Of a stretch of DNA of 26,335 nucleotides, positions 15,766 to 24,194 are shown in pieces (the stretch's first letter is position 1; each line of letters opens with the position of its first letter). Both the position numbers and the translations under genes were made by a program. The notes beneath the pieces were generated by a model. The model saw nothing but the letters and a program-made list of their open reading frames with translations. It was not told where the DNA came from and did not search any database. The stretch comes from Deltaproteobacteria bacterium (GTDB lineage Bacteria > Myxococcota_A > UBA9160 > SMWR01): the NCBI GenBank assembly GCA_019313605.1, contig JAFDAW010000040.1, forward strand, positions 1 through 26,335. Direction: 5' to 3'.

Positions 15766-17163
15766 TCAGATTCCCTTCTCGGAGGCGATCGCTTCGACGA
15801 CGCGTTCCATTCGCATCGATCGTGATCCCTTCACCAGCACCGCATCGTGTTCTCGTAGGAAGTCACAGGCGCGCTCACTCGCGTCGCCGTGATCGCTCGC
15901 GACGACGGCGTGCGCCGGATCCATGCCTGACTCGACCGCGGCAGCCGTCACGGTCTGGGCGCGAGCTCCCAGCGCGATCAGGAGGTCGATCCCGAGCGTC
16001 GCCGCCAGCTGGCCGAGTCCCTGATGGGCAGGCTCGGCTGTGATGCCGAGTTCTCCCATGTCACCCAGGATGGCCACGGCGCGGTGGGTGCCCTTGAGTT
16101 CTGCGAGCAGGCGCAAACTGGCCTCCATCGATTGCGGGTTCGCGTTGTAGGTGTCGTCGACGAGTGTGATCCCGCCCGCTAGTTCTCGCCGTTCGAGGCG
16201 CCCCTTGATGCCCTGATAGTTGGCGAGTCCCTTGGTGATGTCTGTGATCGATGCACCTGCTGCGAGCGCCGCCGCTGCCGCCGCCAGCGCGTTGATGACC
16301 GTCGTGGGCCCCAGCCCCTGTACCTCGACCGTGCCCCTTCCCACCGGCGTTTCGAGTTCGAATCGATAACCCCGGTCGTCGATCCATTCGATATCCCCGC
16401 CGCGCACGTCCGCGTCGATCGCGGTCCCGAAACTGATCACGCGCGCACTCGTGCGATCTCGCTGCGCGAGCACGAGCGGGTCGTCTGCGTTGAGGACCGC
16501 GGTTCCCTCTGCGGGGAGCTGTTCGACCAGGTCGCCTTTTTCTCGGGCGATCTCCTCTCGGCTGCCCAGGAATTCGATGTGCGCGGTTCCGACGTTGGTG
16601 ATCACGCCCACGGTCGGCTTCGCGATCTCTACGAGCTGCGCGATTTCGCCGCGGTGATTCATCCCGAGTTCCACGACGAGTGAGCGGTCGGCTTCGCTTC
16701 GGCCGAGCAGGGTGAGCGGAAGCCCGTATTGGTTGTTCAGATTTCCGGGCGTTCGATGACAGGGCGCACTCACGGACAGGATCGCCGCACACATTTCCTT
16801 GGTGGTCGTCTTGCCATTGCTGCCTGTGATCGCGACGACGGGGCCGTCGAATTCCGCGCGGTGGCCCGCGGCGAGGGACCCCAGTGCGCGCGTGGTGTCT
16901 TCGACTGTGATGACGGGAACTGCCAGCACGTCGGGCAACGTGCGGCCGCGTTCGACGATCAGTGCGGAAGCCCCCCGACCGAGGGCGTTCTCGAGGAATT
17001 TGTGTCCGTCGTGGCTCGGGCCCACGATTGCGAAGAAGAGTTCGCCGGGTTTTACGGTGCGAGAGTCGATCGAAACTCCCGAGAGGGCTGTTGCGACATC
17101 GCCGGCCACCAGGGCACCCCCGGTCCAGCGCAGCGCATCTTTGACACGGAAGGCGAGCGTCAT
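15766..17163 (-). CDS. murF: UDP-N-acetylmuramoyl-tripeptide--D-alanyl-D-alanine ligase MurF
   Basis: The protein has 465 aa and adds D-Ala-D-Ala to the UDP-MurNAc-tripeptide, completing the pentapeptide precursor. The N-terminal domain has SIDSRTVKPGELFFAIVG and DGHKF. The P-loop VAITGSNGKTTTKE is at about residues 110-122. The central domain has GNLNNQYGLPLTLL, ELGMNHRGEI and ITNVGTAHIEFLGS, all MurF hallmarks. LVDDTYNANPQSM and LGDMGELG lie in the C-terminal part. The start overlaps the murE stop by 4 nt. Its D-Ala-D-Ala substrate must come from a ddl gene outside this window. Confidence 0.97.
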   Translation of the reverse strand: MTLAFRVKDALRWTGGALVAGDVATALSGVSIDSRTVKPGELFFAIVGPSHDGHKFLENALGRGASALIVERGRTLPDVLAVPVITVEDTTRALGSLAAGHRAEFDGPVVAITGSNGKTTTKEMCAAILSVSAPCHRTPGNLNNQYGLPLTLLGRSEADRSLVVELGMNHRGEIAQLVEIAKPTVGVITNVGTAHIEFLGSREEIAREKGDLVEQLPAEGTAVLNADDPLVLAQRDRTSARVISFGTAIDADVRGGDIEWIDDRGYRFELETPVGRGTVEVQGLGPTTVINALAAAAAALAAGASITDITKGLANYQGIKGRLERRELAGGITLVDDTYNANPQSMEASLRLLAELKGTHRAVAILGDMGELGITAEPAHQGLGQLAATLGIDLLIALGARAQTVTAAAVESGMDPAHAVVASDHGDASERACDFLREHDAVLVKGSRSMRMERVVEAIASEKGI

Positions 17164-18713
17164 TGTGAACTCCTCGCGAGCAGCGCGTTGCGCGCCTCTT
17201 CGCGGTCATCGAAGTGCAGGCGATCGGGCCCGACGATCTGGTAATCCTCGTGCCCCTTGCCGGCGATTACGACCATGTCACCCGGTCGAGCGATGCCGAT
17301 TGCGACTTCGATTGCACGCCGTCGATCCGAAATCATCGCGTAGGAAGCATCGGTCGCGTCGAGTGCATCGGCTTCGACTCGCCGCAACGTCTCGAGCCCC
17401 GCCTCCACGTCTTTCAGGATCTGCAGCGGATCTTCGGACCGCGGGTTGTCGCTGGTGGCCACGATCCGATCGCTCCAGCGCACCACGGCTTCCGCCATCC
17501 GCGGGCGCTTGCCGCGATCGCGATCGCCGCCGCATCCGAAGACCGCAATCAGCCGCTCTTTGGCGAGTGGCCGCAGCGTCGCGAGCAGTTTTTCGACTGC
17601 ATCGGGCGTGTGCGCGTAATCGACGACGACTACCGGCTCGCCGTCTCGCGTCGTTTGCACCCGCTCGACGCGCCCGGGAACCTGCGGGCAGTTCTCGATG
17701 CCCTCCGCGATGACTTTGGGATCGATTTCGAGCGCGATCGCGATGCCGCACGCGACCAGGGTGTTTTCGAGGTTGAAATCGCCCACGAGCGGGATTCGCA
17801 GATCGAGTGCTCCGCCCGGAAGCGCGATCCGCGCATCGGTGCCGTTCAACGCGACCTGGGCGTGTTCGAGCCGGACATCCGCGGCGCTCTCGCTCTCGTT
17901 CTTGCGCGACACGCGAACGAGCTTCGCACCGGATCGGCCCGCGGCGCGGACGAAAGTGTCGGCGCTCGCATCATCGATGTTCACCACCGCTGCGCCACCG
18001 GTGTGCAAGTAGGTGTCGAAGAGCCGGACCTTGGCGTCCCGATAGGCGTCCATCGATTCGTGAAAGTCGAGATGATCCTGACTGATATTGGTCATTGCCG
18101 CGATCGCGAATTTGCAACCCCAAACGCGATCGAGTGCCAGGCCGTGGGAAGAGACCTCCATGACCGCACAGGTGACGCCGTGGTCGCGCATCGCGCGCAG
18201 GCTGCGTTGGATTTCGTAACTCTCCGGCGTCGTGTTGACGGCGGGCTGTTTCTCTCCCGCGTAGCGGATGTCGAGCGTTCCGATCACCCCGGACGAAAGG
18301 CCCGCGCGCTCGAGAATCGATTCGACGAGGTAGGTGGTGCTCGTCTTGCCGTTGGTTCCGGTGATGCCGATCAGCGTGAGTTCGGATGCGGGATGGTCGA
18401 AGAACTGCGTCGAGATCGGGGCGAGCGCTCGGCGGCTGTCCCGCACGGCGATGACAGGGCGATCCGCAGCATCCCAATCGGCCGGCACGGTCTCGACGAT
18501 CGCCGCCACCGCACCGCGTTCGAAAGCCGCCGCGAGGAAATCGTGTCCATCGCTCGATTCACCGCGCAGCGCGAAGAAGAGGTCGCCGGCTTCGACCCGC
18601 CTCGAATCGTAGGAGATTCCGCGAATCTCGAGCTCGCGAGTGGCGGCGTTGGATTCGCAGCCATTGAGTTGGAGTTCGGGGGGCAATGCTTCCAACAGTA
18701 AGGAGAGGAGCAT
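17160..18713 (-). CDS. murE: UDP-MurNAc-tripeptide synthetase MurE, meso-diaminopimelate type
   Basis: The protein has 517 aa and adds the third residue of the stem peptide. The N-terminal domain has ISYDSRRVEAGDLFFALRG; the P-loop GITGTNGKTSTT is at about residues 116-127. NTTPESYEIQ, MEVSSHGLALDRV and ISQDHLDFH are typical of MurE. The specificity motif DNPR (residues 422-425) is the form that selects meso-diaminopimelate rather than lysine, so the organism should have DAP-type, Gram-negative-like peptidoglycan. The ATG shares one base with the ftsI TGA. The 3' end overlaps murF by 4 nt. Confidence 0.97.
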   Translation of the reverse strand: MLLSLLLEALPPELQLNGCESNAATRELEIRGISYDSRRVEAGDLFFALRGESSDGHDFLAAAFERGAVAAIVETVPADWDAADRPVIAVRDSRRALAPISTQFFDHPASELTLIGITGTNGKTSTTYLVESILERAGLSSGVIGTLDIRYAGEKQPAVNTTPESYEIQRSLRAMRDHGVTCAVMEVSSHGLALDRVWGCKFAIAAMTNISQDHLDFHESMDAYRDAKVRLFDTYLHTGGAAVVNIDDASADTFVRAAGRSGAKLVRVSRKNESESAADVRLEHAQVALNGTDARIALPGGALDLRIPLVGDFNLENTLVACGIAIALEIDPKVIAEGIENCPQVPGRVERVQTTRDGEPVVVVDYAHTPDAVEKLLATLRPLAKERLIAVFGCGGDRDRGKRPRMAEAVVRWSDRIVATSDNPRSEDPLQILKDVEAGLETLRRVEADALDATDASYAMISDRRRAIEVAIGIARPGDMVVIAGKGHEDYQIVGPDRLHFDDREEARNALLARSSQ

Positions 18714-20812
18714 CAGATCTCCCCCTCACCGCTCATCGCCAGCTGAGTCTCGAATCGAATCGTTACCGGGCCGCTGTCGAGCGCGAAGACCGTGCCCGGC
18801 GGCGGTTGCTGGCTGACGGCTCGCCCCTGGCCAGAAATCTTCACCTGGATTCGCCCCGCCGTCATCTGCCTGACTTCATCCATCGTTTGACCTCGAAAAT
18901 CCGGCAGTAGCACGCGATCTCCGAGACTCGTGAGCCGCGCCACGGTGGTCGGCTGCGATGGGCGCGTGGAACTCGGCTTCGATGCGCGCGCAGCACTCGG
19001 CTTCGGCGGGCGTGCGGTACTCGGTTGCGTTCGAGGTGTGGTTTTTTTCGGCGCTGCGGAGACGGAGGGAAGGGATTCGTTTTGAGCGACGATGACCGCC
19101 GGGCGCGGCTGCCCCTGGCTTCGCTCGGGCTCGGTGAAGATTCCGTACCGTGTGAGCTGCGCTGCCGCCACGCGTGCAAACAGCGGCGCTGCAGTGGCCC
19201 CGCCCGTATGCGCGGGCCTTCGCGCTTCGTCCACGCGCACGACGATGACGAGTTTGGGTGCGTCTACGGGGACGACGCCCATGAACCACGCCTCGTGGCG
19301 ATCTTGCGAGAAGGTTTTCGATTCGGGGTCGTACTTCTGCGGTGTTCCCGTCTTTCCGCCCACCCGGATGCCCTTCAATCCCGCGAGGCTGCCGGTTCCC
19401 TCGGGTGAAACGACTCCCTCGAGCATTTTGAGGATCGCATCAGCGGTTTCTTCGCGGATGACGCGGTGTCCGGGCTCCGGTCGACTCGTGCGCCAATCTC
19501 CGCCCGGAGCCCGTTTCGCGGAGACCAGGCGCGGCTGTACCCAGAGCCCACCGTTCGCGAGCGCGGAAGTCGCGGCCGCGAGCTGGATTGGTGTCACGTT
19601 GATGCCCTGGCCATAGGCGATCGTCGCATGGTCGACCGGCTTCCACTTCTTCCACGGCCGCAGCAAGCCCGCCGACTCGCCCGGAAACTGGCTCTTGGTG
19701 ACGCCGCCAAAACCGAACCGCCGCAGAGCGCGGTAGTGGTCAGCGCGCCCGAGCAGGTAGGCGATCTTCACGGCTCCGATGTTGCTCGAGACGCGAAGGA
19801 CTCCGGCCGGGGTCAGCTCGCCGTTGGGATGGTGGTCGTGGATGGTCTTGCCCGGAACCCGGAACGAACCGTTTTCGCAGTCGATGATGTCGTCGAGTTG
19901 GATGACATCCTCTTCGAGTGCGGCTGCGATCAGGAATGTCTTCAGCGTCGAGCCCGGATCGATCGCATCCGCGAACGCCCGCGAACGGGTCGACGCGAAG
20001 TCGAGATTTCGGAAATCATTCGGATCGAAGCCCGGGCTCTCGGCGAGTGCCAGGATGTCGCCGGTCCACGGATCCATTACGACGACGATGCCGCCGCGCG
20101 CGCCCGAAGTGCTGATCGTTTCTCGAAGCGCTTCCTCGGTTTGCGCCTGCAGGGTCGCGTCGATGGTGAGCGCGACGTCGCCACCCGCCGTATTCCACTG
20201 CGAGTCGCCTCCGATCCAGAGCTTTCGGCCGCGCGCGTCTCGCTCGATCGGGATGCGACGCACCATCCCACGCAGCCACTCGTCCTCTTGCTGCTCGATG
20301 CCGCGCACGCCTTCACCATCGATGTTCGCGAAGCCCACCACCCGGGAGGCGAGTTGCCGATGGGGGTAGATGCGGCGCGGTTCGTCGAGTACGCCCACTC
20401 CGGTGAGACCGAGATCGAGAACCTGCTGAGCTCGCTCCGGCGTGACCCAGCGCGCGAGAAAGAGGAAGGACTGTCGGTCGCGCATCCGATCGGCCAGCTT
20501 CTGTCGCTTCCAGCCGAGAATCGGCGCCAGTCTTGCGGCGGCGACATCGACGTCGTCGATCGAGGAGGGAATCGCGTAGACGGAGGGGGACTCCACGGAG
20601 AGCGCGAGTTCCGCTCCAGAAGAATCGACCACCGCTCCGCGCCCCGGCGCGATCTCGAGCACCCGTTGAGTCTGGTTTTCACCGCGCGCGATGCCCCGCT
20701 CTTCCACGCTGAGGTGAGCGGCTCGAATCCCCAGAACAGCAAATGGAATGATGAGCAATATGCGCGTGATCCCGATCCGTCGGAGAGAGATCTGGGCGCG
20801 CGGCGATCTCAT
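18713..20812 (-). CDS. ftsI: Septal transpeptidase FtsI (class B PBP) with C-terminal PASTA domain
   Basis: The protein has 699 aa and cross-links septal peptidoglycan, acting with FtsW. An N-terminal membrane anchor (residues about 11-34) is followed by the dimerisation/pedestal domain (GRGAVVDSSGAELALSV, then the GVGVLDEPRRIYP and GEGVRGIEQQ segments). The transpeptidase domain has the active-site STLK (288-291), SSN (343-345) and KTGT (488-491). Residues about 575-630 are a Pro/Ser/Thr/Arg-rich linker with short KPS/RPS repeats. About 635-699 is one PASTA domain (LLPDFRGQTMDEVRQM, then SQQPPPGTVF). A PASTA tail resembles SpoVD-type proteins and many deltaproteobacterial FtsI homologues. 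It overlaps ftsL by 4 nt. Confidence 0.96.
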   Translation of the reverse strand: MRSPRAQISLRRIGITRILLIIPFAVLGIRAAHLSVEERGIARGENQTQRVLEIAPGRGAVVDSSGAELALSVESPSVYAIPSSIDDVDVAAARLAPILGWKRQKLADRMRDRQSFLFLARWVTPERAQQVLDLGLTGVGVLDEPRRIYPHRQLASRVVGFANIDGEGVRGIEQQEDEWLRGMVRRIPIERDARGRKLWIGGDSQWNTAGGDVALTIDATLQAQTEEALRETISTSGARGGIVVVMDPWTGDILALAESPGFDPNDFRNLDFASTRSRAFADAIDPGSTLKTFLIAAALEEDVIQLDDIIDCENGSFRVPGKTIHDHHPNGELTPAGVLRVSSNIGAVKIAYLLGRADHYRALRRFGFGGVTKSQFPGESAGLLRPWKKWKPVDHATIAYGQGINVTPIQLAAATSALANGGLWVQPRLVSAKRAPGGDWRTSRPEPGHRVIREETADAILKMLEGVVSPEGTGSLAGLKGIRVGGKTGTPQKYDPESKTFSQDRHEAWFMGVVPVDAPKLVIVVRVDEARRPAHTGGATAAPLFARVAAAQLTRYGIFTEPERSQGQPRPAVIVAQNESLPSVSAAPKKTTPRTQPSTARPPKPSAARASKPSSTRPSQPTTVARLTSLGDRVLLPDFRGQTMDEVRQMTAGRIQVKISGQGRAVSQQPPPGTVFALDSGPVTIRFETQLAMSGEGEI

Positions 20813-21237
20813 GGGCGCAGCTCATCGCCCGGCGGAGCCAGTGCGATTACACGATCGGGACGTGAGAGTCCCATCTTCTGCGCGAGCGTCGCGAGCCGTG
20901 TGGGGTCGCGCAACTCAGCAACACGAGCGGTGAGGATGCGCTGCTCTTCTTCGAGAGCCTGCAAGCGCTCCACTGCGCTGTAGCGTTTGTAGCCCTGATC
21001 GATCAGCTCCACGCGGACATGCGTGATTGCGAGTGCGGCGAAGACCAAGCCAACGGCGACACCGGGGATCAGCCAGACCGGGATCCGCCTGCGCGGCGCG
21101 TCGTTCCCGACGTCGCGGCCGATGAGGTGCTTCGCATCACCCAGGCCGCGCCTCTTGCGCGGCGCGTGCAGATTCAGCGAAAACGAAGACTTCGATCGAT
21201 GCGACCCCGCTGCTGTTTCATCGAAGACTCGGCTCAT
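20809..21237 (-). CDS. ftsL: Cell division protein FtsL
   Basis: The protein has 142 aa. A basic cytoplasmic tail of about 50 residues leads into one TM segment (about 53-73, VWLIPGVAVGLVFAALAIT). A coiled coil follows (about 80-112, with an ALEEEQRILTARVAELRD stretch), then a conserved closing motif DPTRLATLAQKMGL-RPDRVIAL. The size, topology and position between rsmH and ftsI identify FtsL, although its sequence is poorly conserved between lineages. FtsL forms a complex with FtsB and FtsQ and activates FtsWI. The start overlaps the rsmH stop by 4 nt (ATGA). Confidence 0.9.
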   Translation of the reverse strand: MSRVFDETAAGSHRSKSSFSLNLHAPRKRRGLGDAKHLIGRDVGNDAPRRRIPVWLIPGVAVGLVFAALAITHVRVELIDQGYKRYSAVERLQALEEEQRILTARVAELRDPTRLATLAQKMGLSRPDRVIALAPPGDELRP

Positions 21238-22208
21238 GAGGCTTCCGCGACGCGCTCGGCGATCCGCAGTCTTGCGGAACGCGCGCGGGGGTTTTCGCGC
21301 AGCTCGTCATCGCTGGCCGAGATTGGTTTCCGCGTGATGACGCGGAGCCGCACCTTCTCGCCGCAGATGCAGACCGGTGTACGCGGTGGGCACGAGCAGC
21401 CACGGGCGGCGCCCCGCAGCTGATTCTTGACGATCCGATCCTCTCCCGAGTGGTACGCGAGCACCACCAATCGACCCCCGACACGCAGGCTCTCGATCGC
21501 AGCCTCGAGTCCTTCCGTGAGCGCGTTGGCCTCGTCGTTGACGGCCATGCGAAGCGCCTGGAAGACGAGGGTGGACGGATCGTGTCGGCGACCACGTCCG
21601 ATCCGGGCCTCTGCGATTACGGCGCGAAGATCGGCCGCCGTTCGAAGGGGTGCGCGTTGACGGGCCTCGACGATCACGCGCGCGAGCTTTCGCGATCCCG
21701 GGAGATCGGCGTATTTCGAAAACCACTTTTGGAGCTGCTCGGGATCTGCGCGACGCAGCAGGTCCGCGGCGGTCGTTCCCGATTCCTGGTCCATCCGCAT
21801 GTCGAGTGGAGTCTCTTCCGAGGTTTCGGTCGCGAAGCGGAACCCGCGCTGCGGGGAGTCGAGTTGATGCGATGAGACGCCGAGGTCGAGCAGAACGGCG
21901 TCGACTTCCGGCACCTCGAGGTGCGCGAGTACGGCGTCGAGATTGCGAAATGATTCCTGAACCAGCGTGACCCGCTCTCCAAATTTTTCGAGTCGCCGCT
22001 GCGACTCGCGAATCGCTTCACCGTCGAGATCGAGCCCGATCAAGTGTCCATCCGGCGCCGTTCCCTCGAGAATTGCCGCCGCATGTCCGCCGCCCCCCAC
22101 TGTTCCATCCACCACGGTTGCGCCAGGTTGCAATTTCAGGGCGGTCAGGCACTCCTCCAGGAGTACGGGCCGGTGCGAAAATTCGTTTTGCGTCGACGTG
22201 TACGGCAC
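21234..22208 (-). CDS. rsmH: 16S rRNA (cytosine(1402)-N(4))-methyltransferase RsmH
   Basis: The predicted protein has 324 aa. It N4-methylates C1402 of 16S rRNA in the ribosomal P site and is also called MraW. EFSHRPVLLEECL opens the fold; the SAM-binding loop VDGTVGGGGHAAAIL follows, then LDLGVSSHQLDSPQRGFRF and LRMAVNDEANALTEGL, all typical of RsmH. The C-terminal part has YHSGEDRIVKNQLR and a four-cysteine CSCPPRTPVCIC element. The start is uncertain: I chose GTG 22208, about 13 residues before HRPVLL as in homologues. A TTG at 22295 would add 29 residues. Neither has a clear ribosome-binding site. The 186-bp gap to mraZ contains small hairpins. Confidence 0.92.
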   Translation of the reverse strand: MPYTSTQNEFSHRPVLLEECLTALKLQPGATVVDGTVGGGGHAAAILEGTAPDGHLIGLDLDGEAIRESQRRLEKFGERVTLVQESFRNLDAVLAHLEVPEVDAVLLDLGVSSHQLDSPQRGFRFATETSEETPLDMRMDQESGTTAADLLRRADPEQLQKWFSKYADLPGSRKLARVIVEARQRAPLRTAADLRAVIAEARIGRGRRHDPSTLVFQALRMAVNDEANALTEGLEAAIESLRVGGRLVVLAYHSGEDRIVKNQLRGAARGCSCPPRTPVCICGEKVRLRVITRKPISASDDELRENPRARSARLRIAERVAEAS

Positions 22209-22243
22209 TGGGACTACGTTGCTGGCTGACGGCCGGGCGGGAG

Positions 22244-22259
22244 CCGGGGTGTGCCCCGG
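22244..22259 (-). promoter_or_regulatory. Hairpin in the mraZ-rsmH leader
   Basis: CCGGGG-TGTG-CCCCGG is a perfect 6-bp stem with a 4-nt loop, about 36 bp upstream of the chosen rsmH GTG. No T-tract follows. It could slow translation or processing of the rsmH message. If the TTG start at 22295 were used, it would lie inside the coding region. Confidence 0.3.
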
Positions 22260-22394
22260 AATATCTGATTCGCAGGAACGCTCAGCCCCCCCCAAGTGAC
22301 TTTGCGGTCACCGCGAATCGATACTCCGGGGACACCACCCCAACCTCTCAATTGAAGGAGTAAAACACCTTCGATCCTCCCACCGACGCACCTC

Positions 22395-22847
22395 TCACTC
22401 ACCCAGCCCCGCGACCACCGACGCAATGCGCTGGAAGTCTTCTTGGGTGCTGGTTTGATTTTCGTCGAACAACGCCTTGTTCCAGATTTCGATGCGCCCC
22501 CCGACGCCTGCGATCGTGACTTCGCGCCCGAGCTTCGCGTGCTCGCGCAAAAATGCCGGCAGCAGCGTGCGGCCCTGGCCGTCGATCGGGCACTCGGAGG
22601 CGCCGGATACCATGAAGCGCACGTAGGCTTGGACGTCGAGGTTGTCGGGAGCGAGTCCGACGAGGTGGGACTCGTATTCACACCAGTCCTCGTAGCGGTA
22701 GAGCCAGAGACACTCGCCCGCAACGGTTACACCGTTGGTCACGATCGGTGCTTGCTCGTTGCTGCTCTGTAACTCCAATCGGAACCCCGACGGGATACTC
22801 ACGCGACCTTTTGCGTCGATCGTGTGATAGAATCTGCCTCGAAACAT
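22395..22847 (-). CDS. mraZ: Transcriptional regulator MraZ
   Basis: The protein has 150 aa. MraZ has two tandem AbrB-like swapped-hairpin domains and forms a ring that represses dcw transcription. The first domain starts MFRGRFYHTIDAKGRVSIPSG; the second includes CPIDGQGRTLLPAFLREHA. Each carries the D-x-[KQ]-GR motif used for DNA contact. ATG 22847 gives a normal-length protein starting at the conserved FRG; the frame is open 34 codons further upstream, but that part covers the promoter and operator. It is the first gene of the dcw transcription unit. The GTGGN boxes just upstream are its likely binding site. Confidence 0.95.
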   Translation of the reverse strand: MFRGRFYHTIDAKGRVSIPSGFRLELQSSNEQAPIVTNGVTVAGECLWLYRYEDWCEYESHLVGLAPDNLDVQAYVRFMVSGASECPIDGQGRTLLPAFLREHAKLGREVTIAGVGGRIEIWNKALFDENQTSTQEDFQRIASVVAGLGE

Positions 22848-22883
22848 CAGTGGAAACCTGCTTGGTGGTATCAGTGAGCGTCC

Positions 22884-22908
22884 GCCACTTTGTACCACTT
22901 TTTCCCAC
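22884..22908 (-). promoter_or_regulatory. MraZ operator: three GTGGN boxes with 10-bp period
   Basis: On the minus strand GTGGG-AAAAA-GTGGT-ACAAA-GTGGC places three GTGGN direct repeats (22904-22908, 22894-22898, 22884-22888) exactly 10 bp apart. Known MraZ operators are three or four (G)TGGGN repeats with 5-nt spacers, so the match in motif and spacing is close. The boxes begin about 10 bp after the -10 element, at or just after the expected transcription start, a place suited to repression. Confidence 0.8.
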
Positions 22909-22917
22909 CGCGCGACA

Positions 22918-22946
22918 CGTATAAGCCACTTTGGTACACCGGTCAA
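22918..22946 (-). promoter_or_regulatory. Sigma70-type promoter of the dcw cluster
   Basis: On the minus strand TTGACC (22941-22946) and TATACG (22918-22923) are 17 bp apart, close to the -35 and -10 consensus. The promoter lies 70 bp upstream of the mraZ ATG and directly before the MraZ boxes. The rest of the 22947-23079 gap is relatively AT-rich and shows nothing else I can name. Confidence 0.65.
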
Positions 22947-23079
22947 CATTTTTATCGAAGACCGCTTAAGGAATGGGATCTCGTACTAGATGTCGTGGTC
23001 TGAGCGTCGATTAACTACAAGATGAGCGCGCACTTTCGCCTTAGCGTCGCGTATTAAGCTGCCAGCAAAATTCGAAAAA

Positions 23080-24114
23080 TTACAGTGAGTGGGTGCTAGC
23101 GACCTGTTCGACGACGGCGTCGAGCACCGTATCCGACAAAACAGGCTCGCTTTTGGGCAGTTTTGGGGGATCTTCGCCCAACATCACGTCGAGTACGGCA
23201 TTGGCGCCGTCCCTCAATCCGGAGACCGCGTAGCCGCCTTCGAGGACGAAAACGATGCGGCCGCCGCAGAGATCCTCGGCGAGTGCGCGCACGATCGCGG
23301 CCATGTCCCGGAAGCCCTCGCGCGTGACGTTCATGGCGGCGAGGGGATCGTCTCGATGGGCGTCGAATCCGCAGGAGATCAGGATCATTTCGGGCCGAAA
23401 TGACTGCGCGGCCGGTGCGACCAGGCGCTCCAACACGCCGACGTACTCGTGATCGCCGCAACCGGCCGGAAGCGGAACGTTGAACGTGGATCCCTCGCCT
23501 CGGCCGACGCCGATTTCGCCGACGGCGCCGGTCCCCGGGTAGAACGGGAACTGGTGGGTCGATGCGTAGAGGACCGACGGATCGCTCTCGAAGAAATGTT
23601 GGGTGCCGTTGCCGTGGTGAACGTCCCAATCGAGGATCATGATCCGGTCGACGGATTCTTGTTCCTGGAGCGCGCGCGCCGCGATCGCGACGTTGTTGAA
23701 CAGGCAAAAACCCATCGCGCGATCGCTCTCGGCGTGGTGGCCAGGCGGTCGAACGGCCGCGAGGCCGCTATCCAGCTCGCCTCGCGCCACGCGAAGCGCG
23801 AGCTCTGTGGTGCCGCCGGCGGCCAGCAGCGCCACCTCGAGGCTCCTGGCAGAAACGTAGGTGTCCGCGTCGAGCAATGCGGGCGCACGCTGGCTGGCCT
23901 CGGCGACTTGTTCGAGGTGTTCGCGGCTGTGCACGCGGAGGATTTCGTCGGGCGTTGCGGCACGTGGTGCAAATCGCCCCAGTGCTGCGCCGCGTGCATC
24001 GAGCGCGGCCCCGACTGCGGAGATTCGCTCGGGGCGCTCCGGATGACCGGCGGGACCGCGGTGGTCGAGAAACCGCTTGTCCTCGACAACGGCTGTCTTA
24101 CGCTTGGCGGGCAT
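23080..24114 (-). CDS. Histone deacetylase-like amidohydrolase (class II type)
   Basis: The predicted protein has 344 aa. It belongs to the zinc-dependent arginase/deacetylase fold, which includes acetoin-utilisation proteins, acetylpolyamine amidohydrolases and class II HDAC-like enzymes. HPERPERI near residue 24, RPPGHHAE (122-129, active-site His pair), DWDVHHGNGTQ (162-172, zinc ligands Asp164 and His166), SCGFDAHRDDPLA (third ligand Asp) and EGGY (catalytic Tyr) are all present, so it should be active. The native substrate cannot be told from sequence. ATG 24114 is preferred because it starts the conserved domain and clears the divergent SDR gene; no ribosome-binding site is obvious. It lies on the same strand as the dcw cluster but is followed by a separate promoter. 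Confidence 0.9.
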   Translation of the reverse strand: MPAKRKTAVVEDKRFLDHRGPAGHPERPERISAVGAALDARGAALGRFAPRAATPDEILRVHSREHLEQVAEASQRAPALLDADTYVSARSLEVALLAAGGTTELALRVARGELDSGLAAVRPPGHHAESDRAMGFCLFNNVAIAARALQEQESVDRIMILDWDVHHGNGTQHFFESDPSVLYASTHQFPFYPGTGAVGEIGVGRGEGSTFNVPLPAGCGDHEYVGVLERLVAPAAQSFRPEMILISCGFDAHRDDPLAAMNVTREGFRDMAAIVRALAEDLCGGRIVFVLEGGYAVSGLRDGANAVLDVMLGEDPPKLPKSEPVLSDTVLDAVVEQVASTHSL

Positions 24115-24133
24115 CGCGCGGCATGGTATCTGA

Positions 24134-24170
24134 GGGTTCGGAATGCAGCGAGGCGCGGTTTCGCGAACCC
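24134..24170. promoter_or_regulatory. Nested inverted repeats between two divergent genes
   Basis: GGGTTCG (24134-24140) and CGAACCC (24164-24170) are reverse complements; inside them CGCG-GTTT-CGCG (24154-24165) forms a smaller stem overlapping the right arm. The structure lies in the 80-bp space between the amidohydrolase and SDR starts, where a shared operator would be expected. No clear promoter boxes are visible. Confidence 0.25.
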
Positions 24171-24194
24171 ACTGCGTCGCTTCCCCGAGGACCG

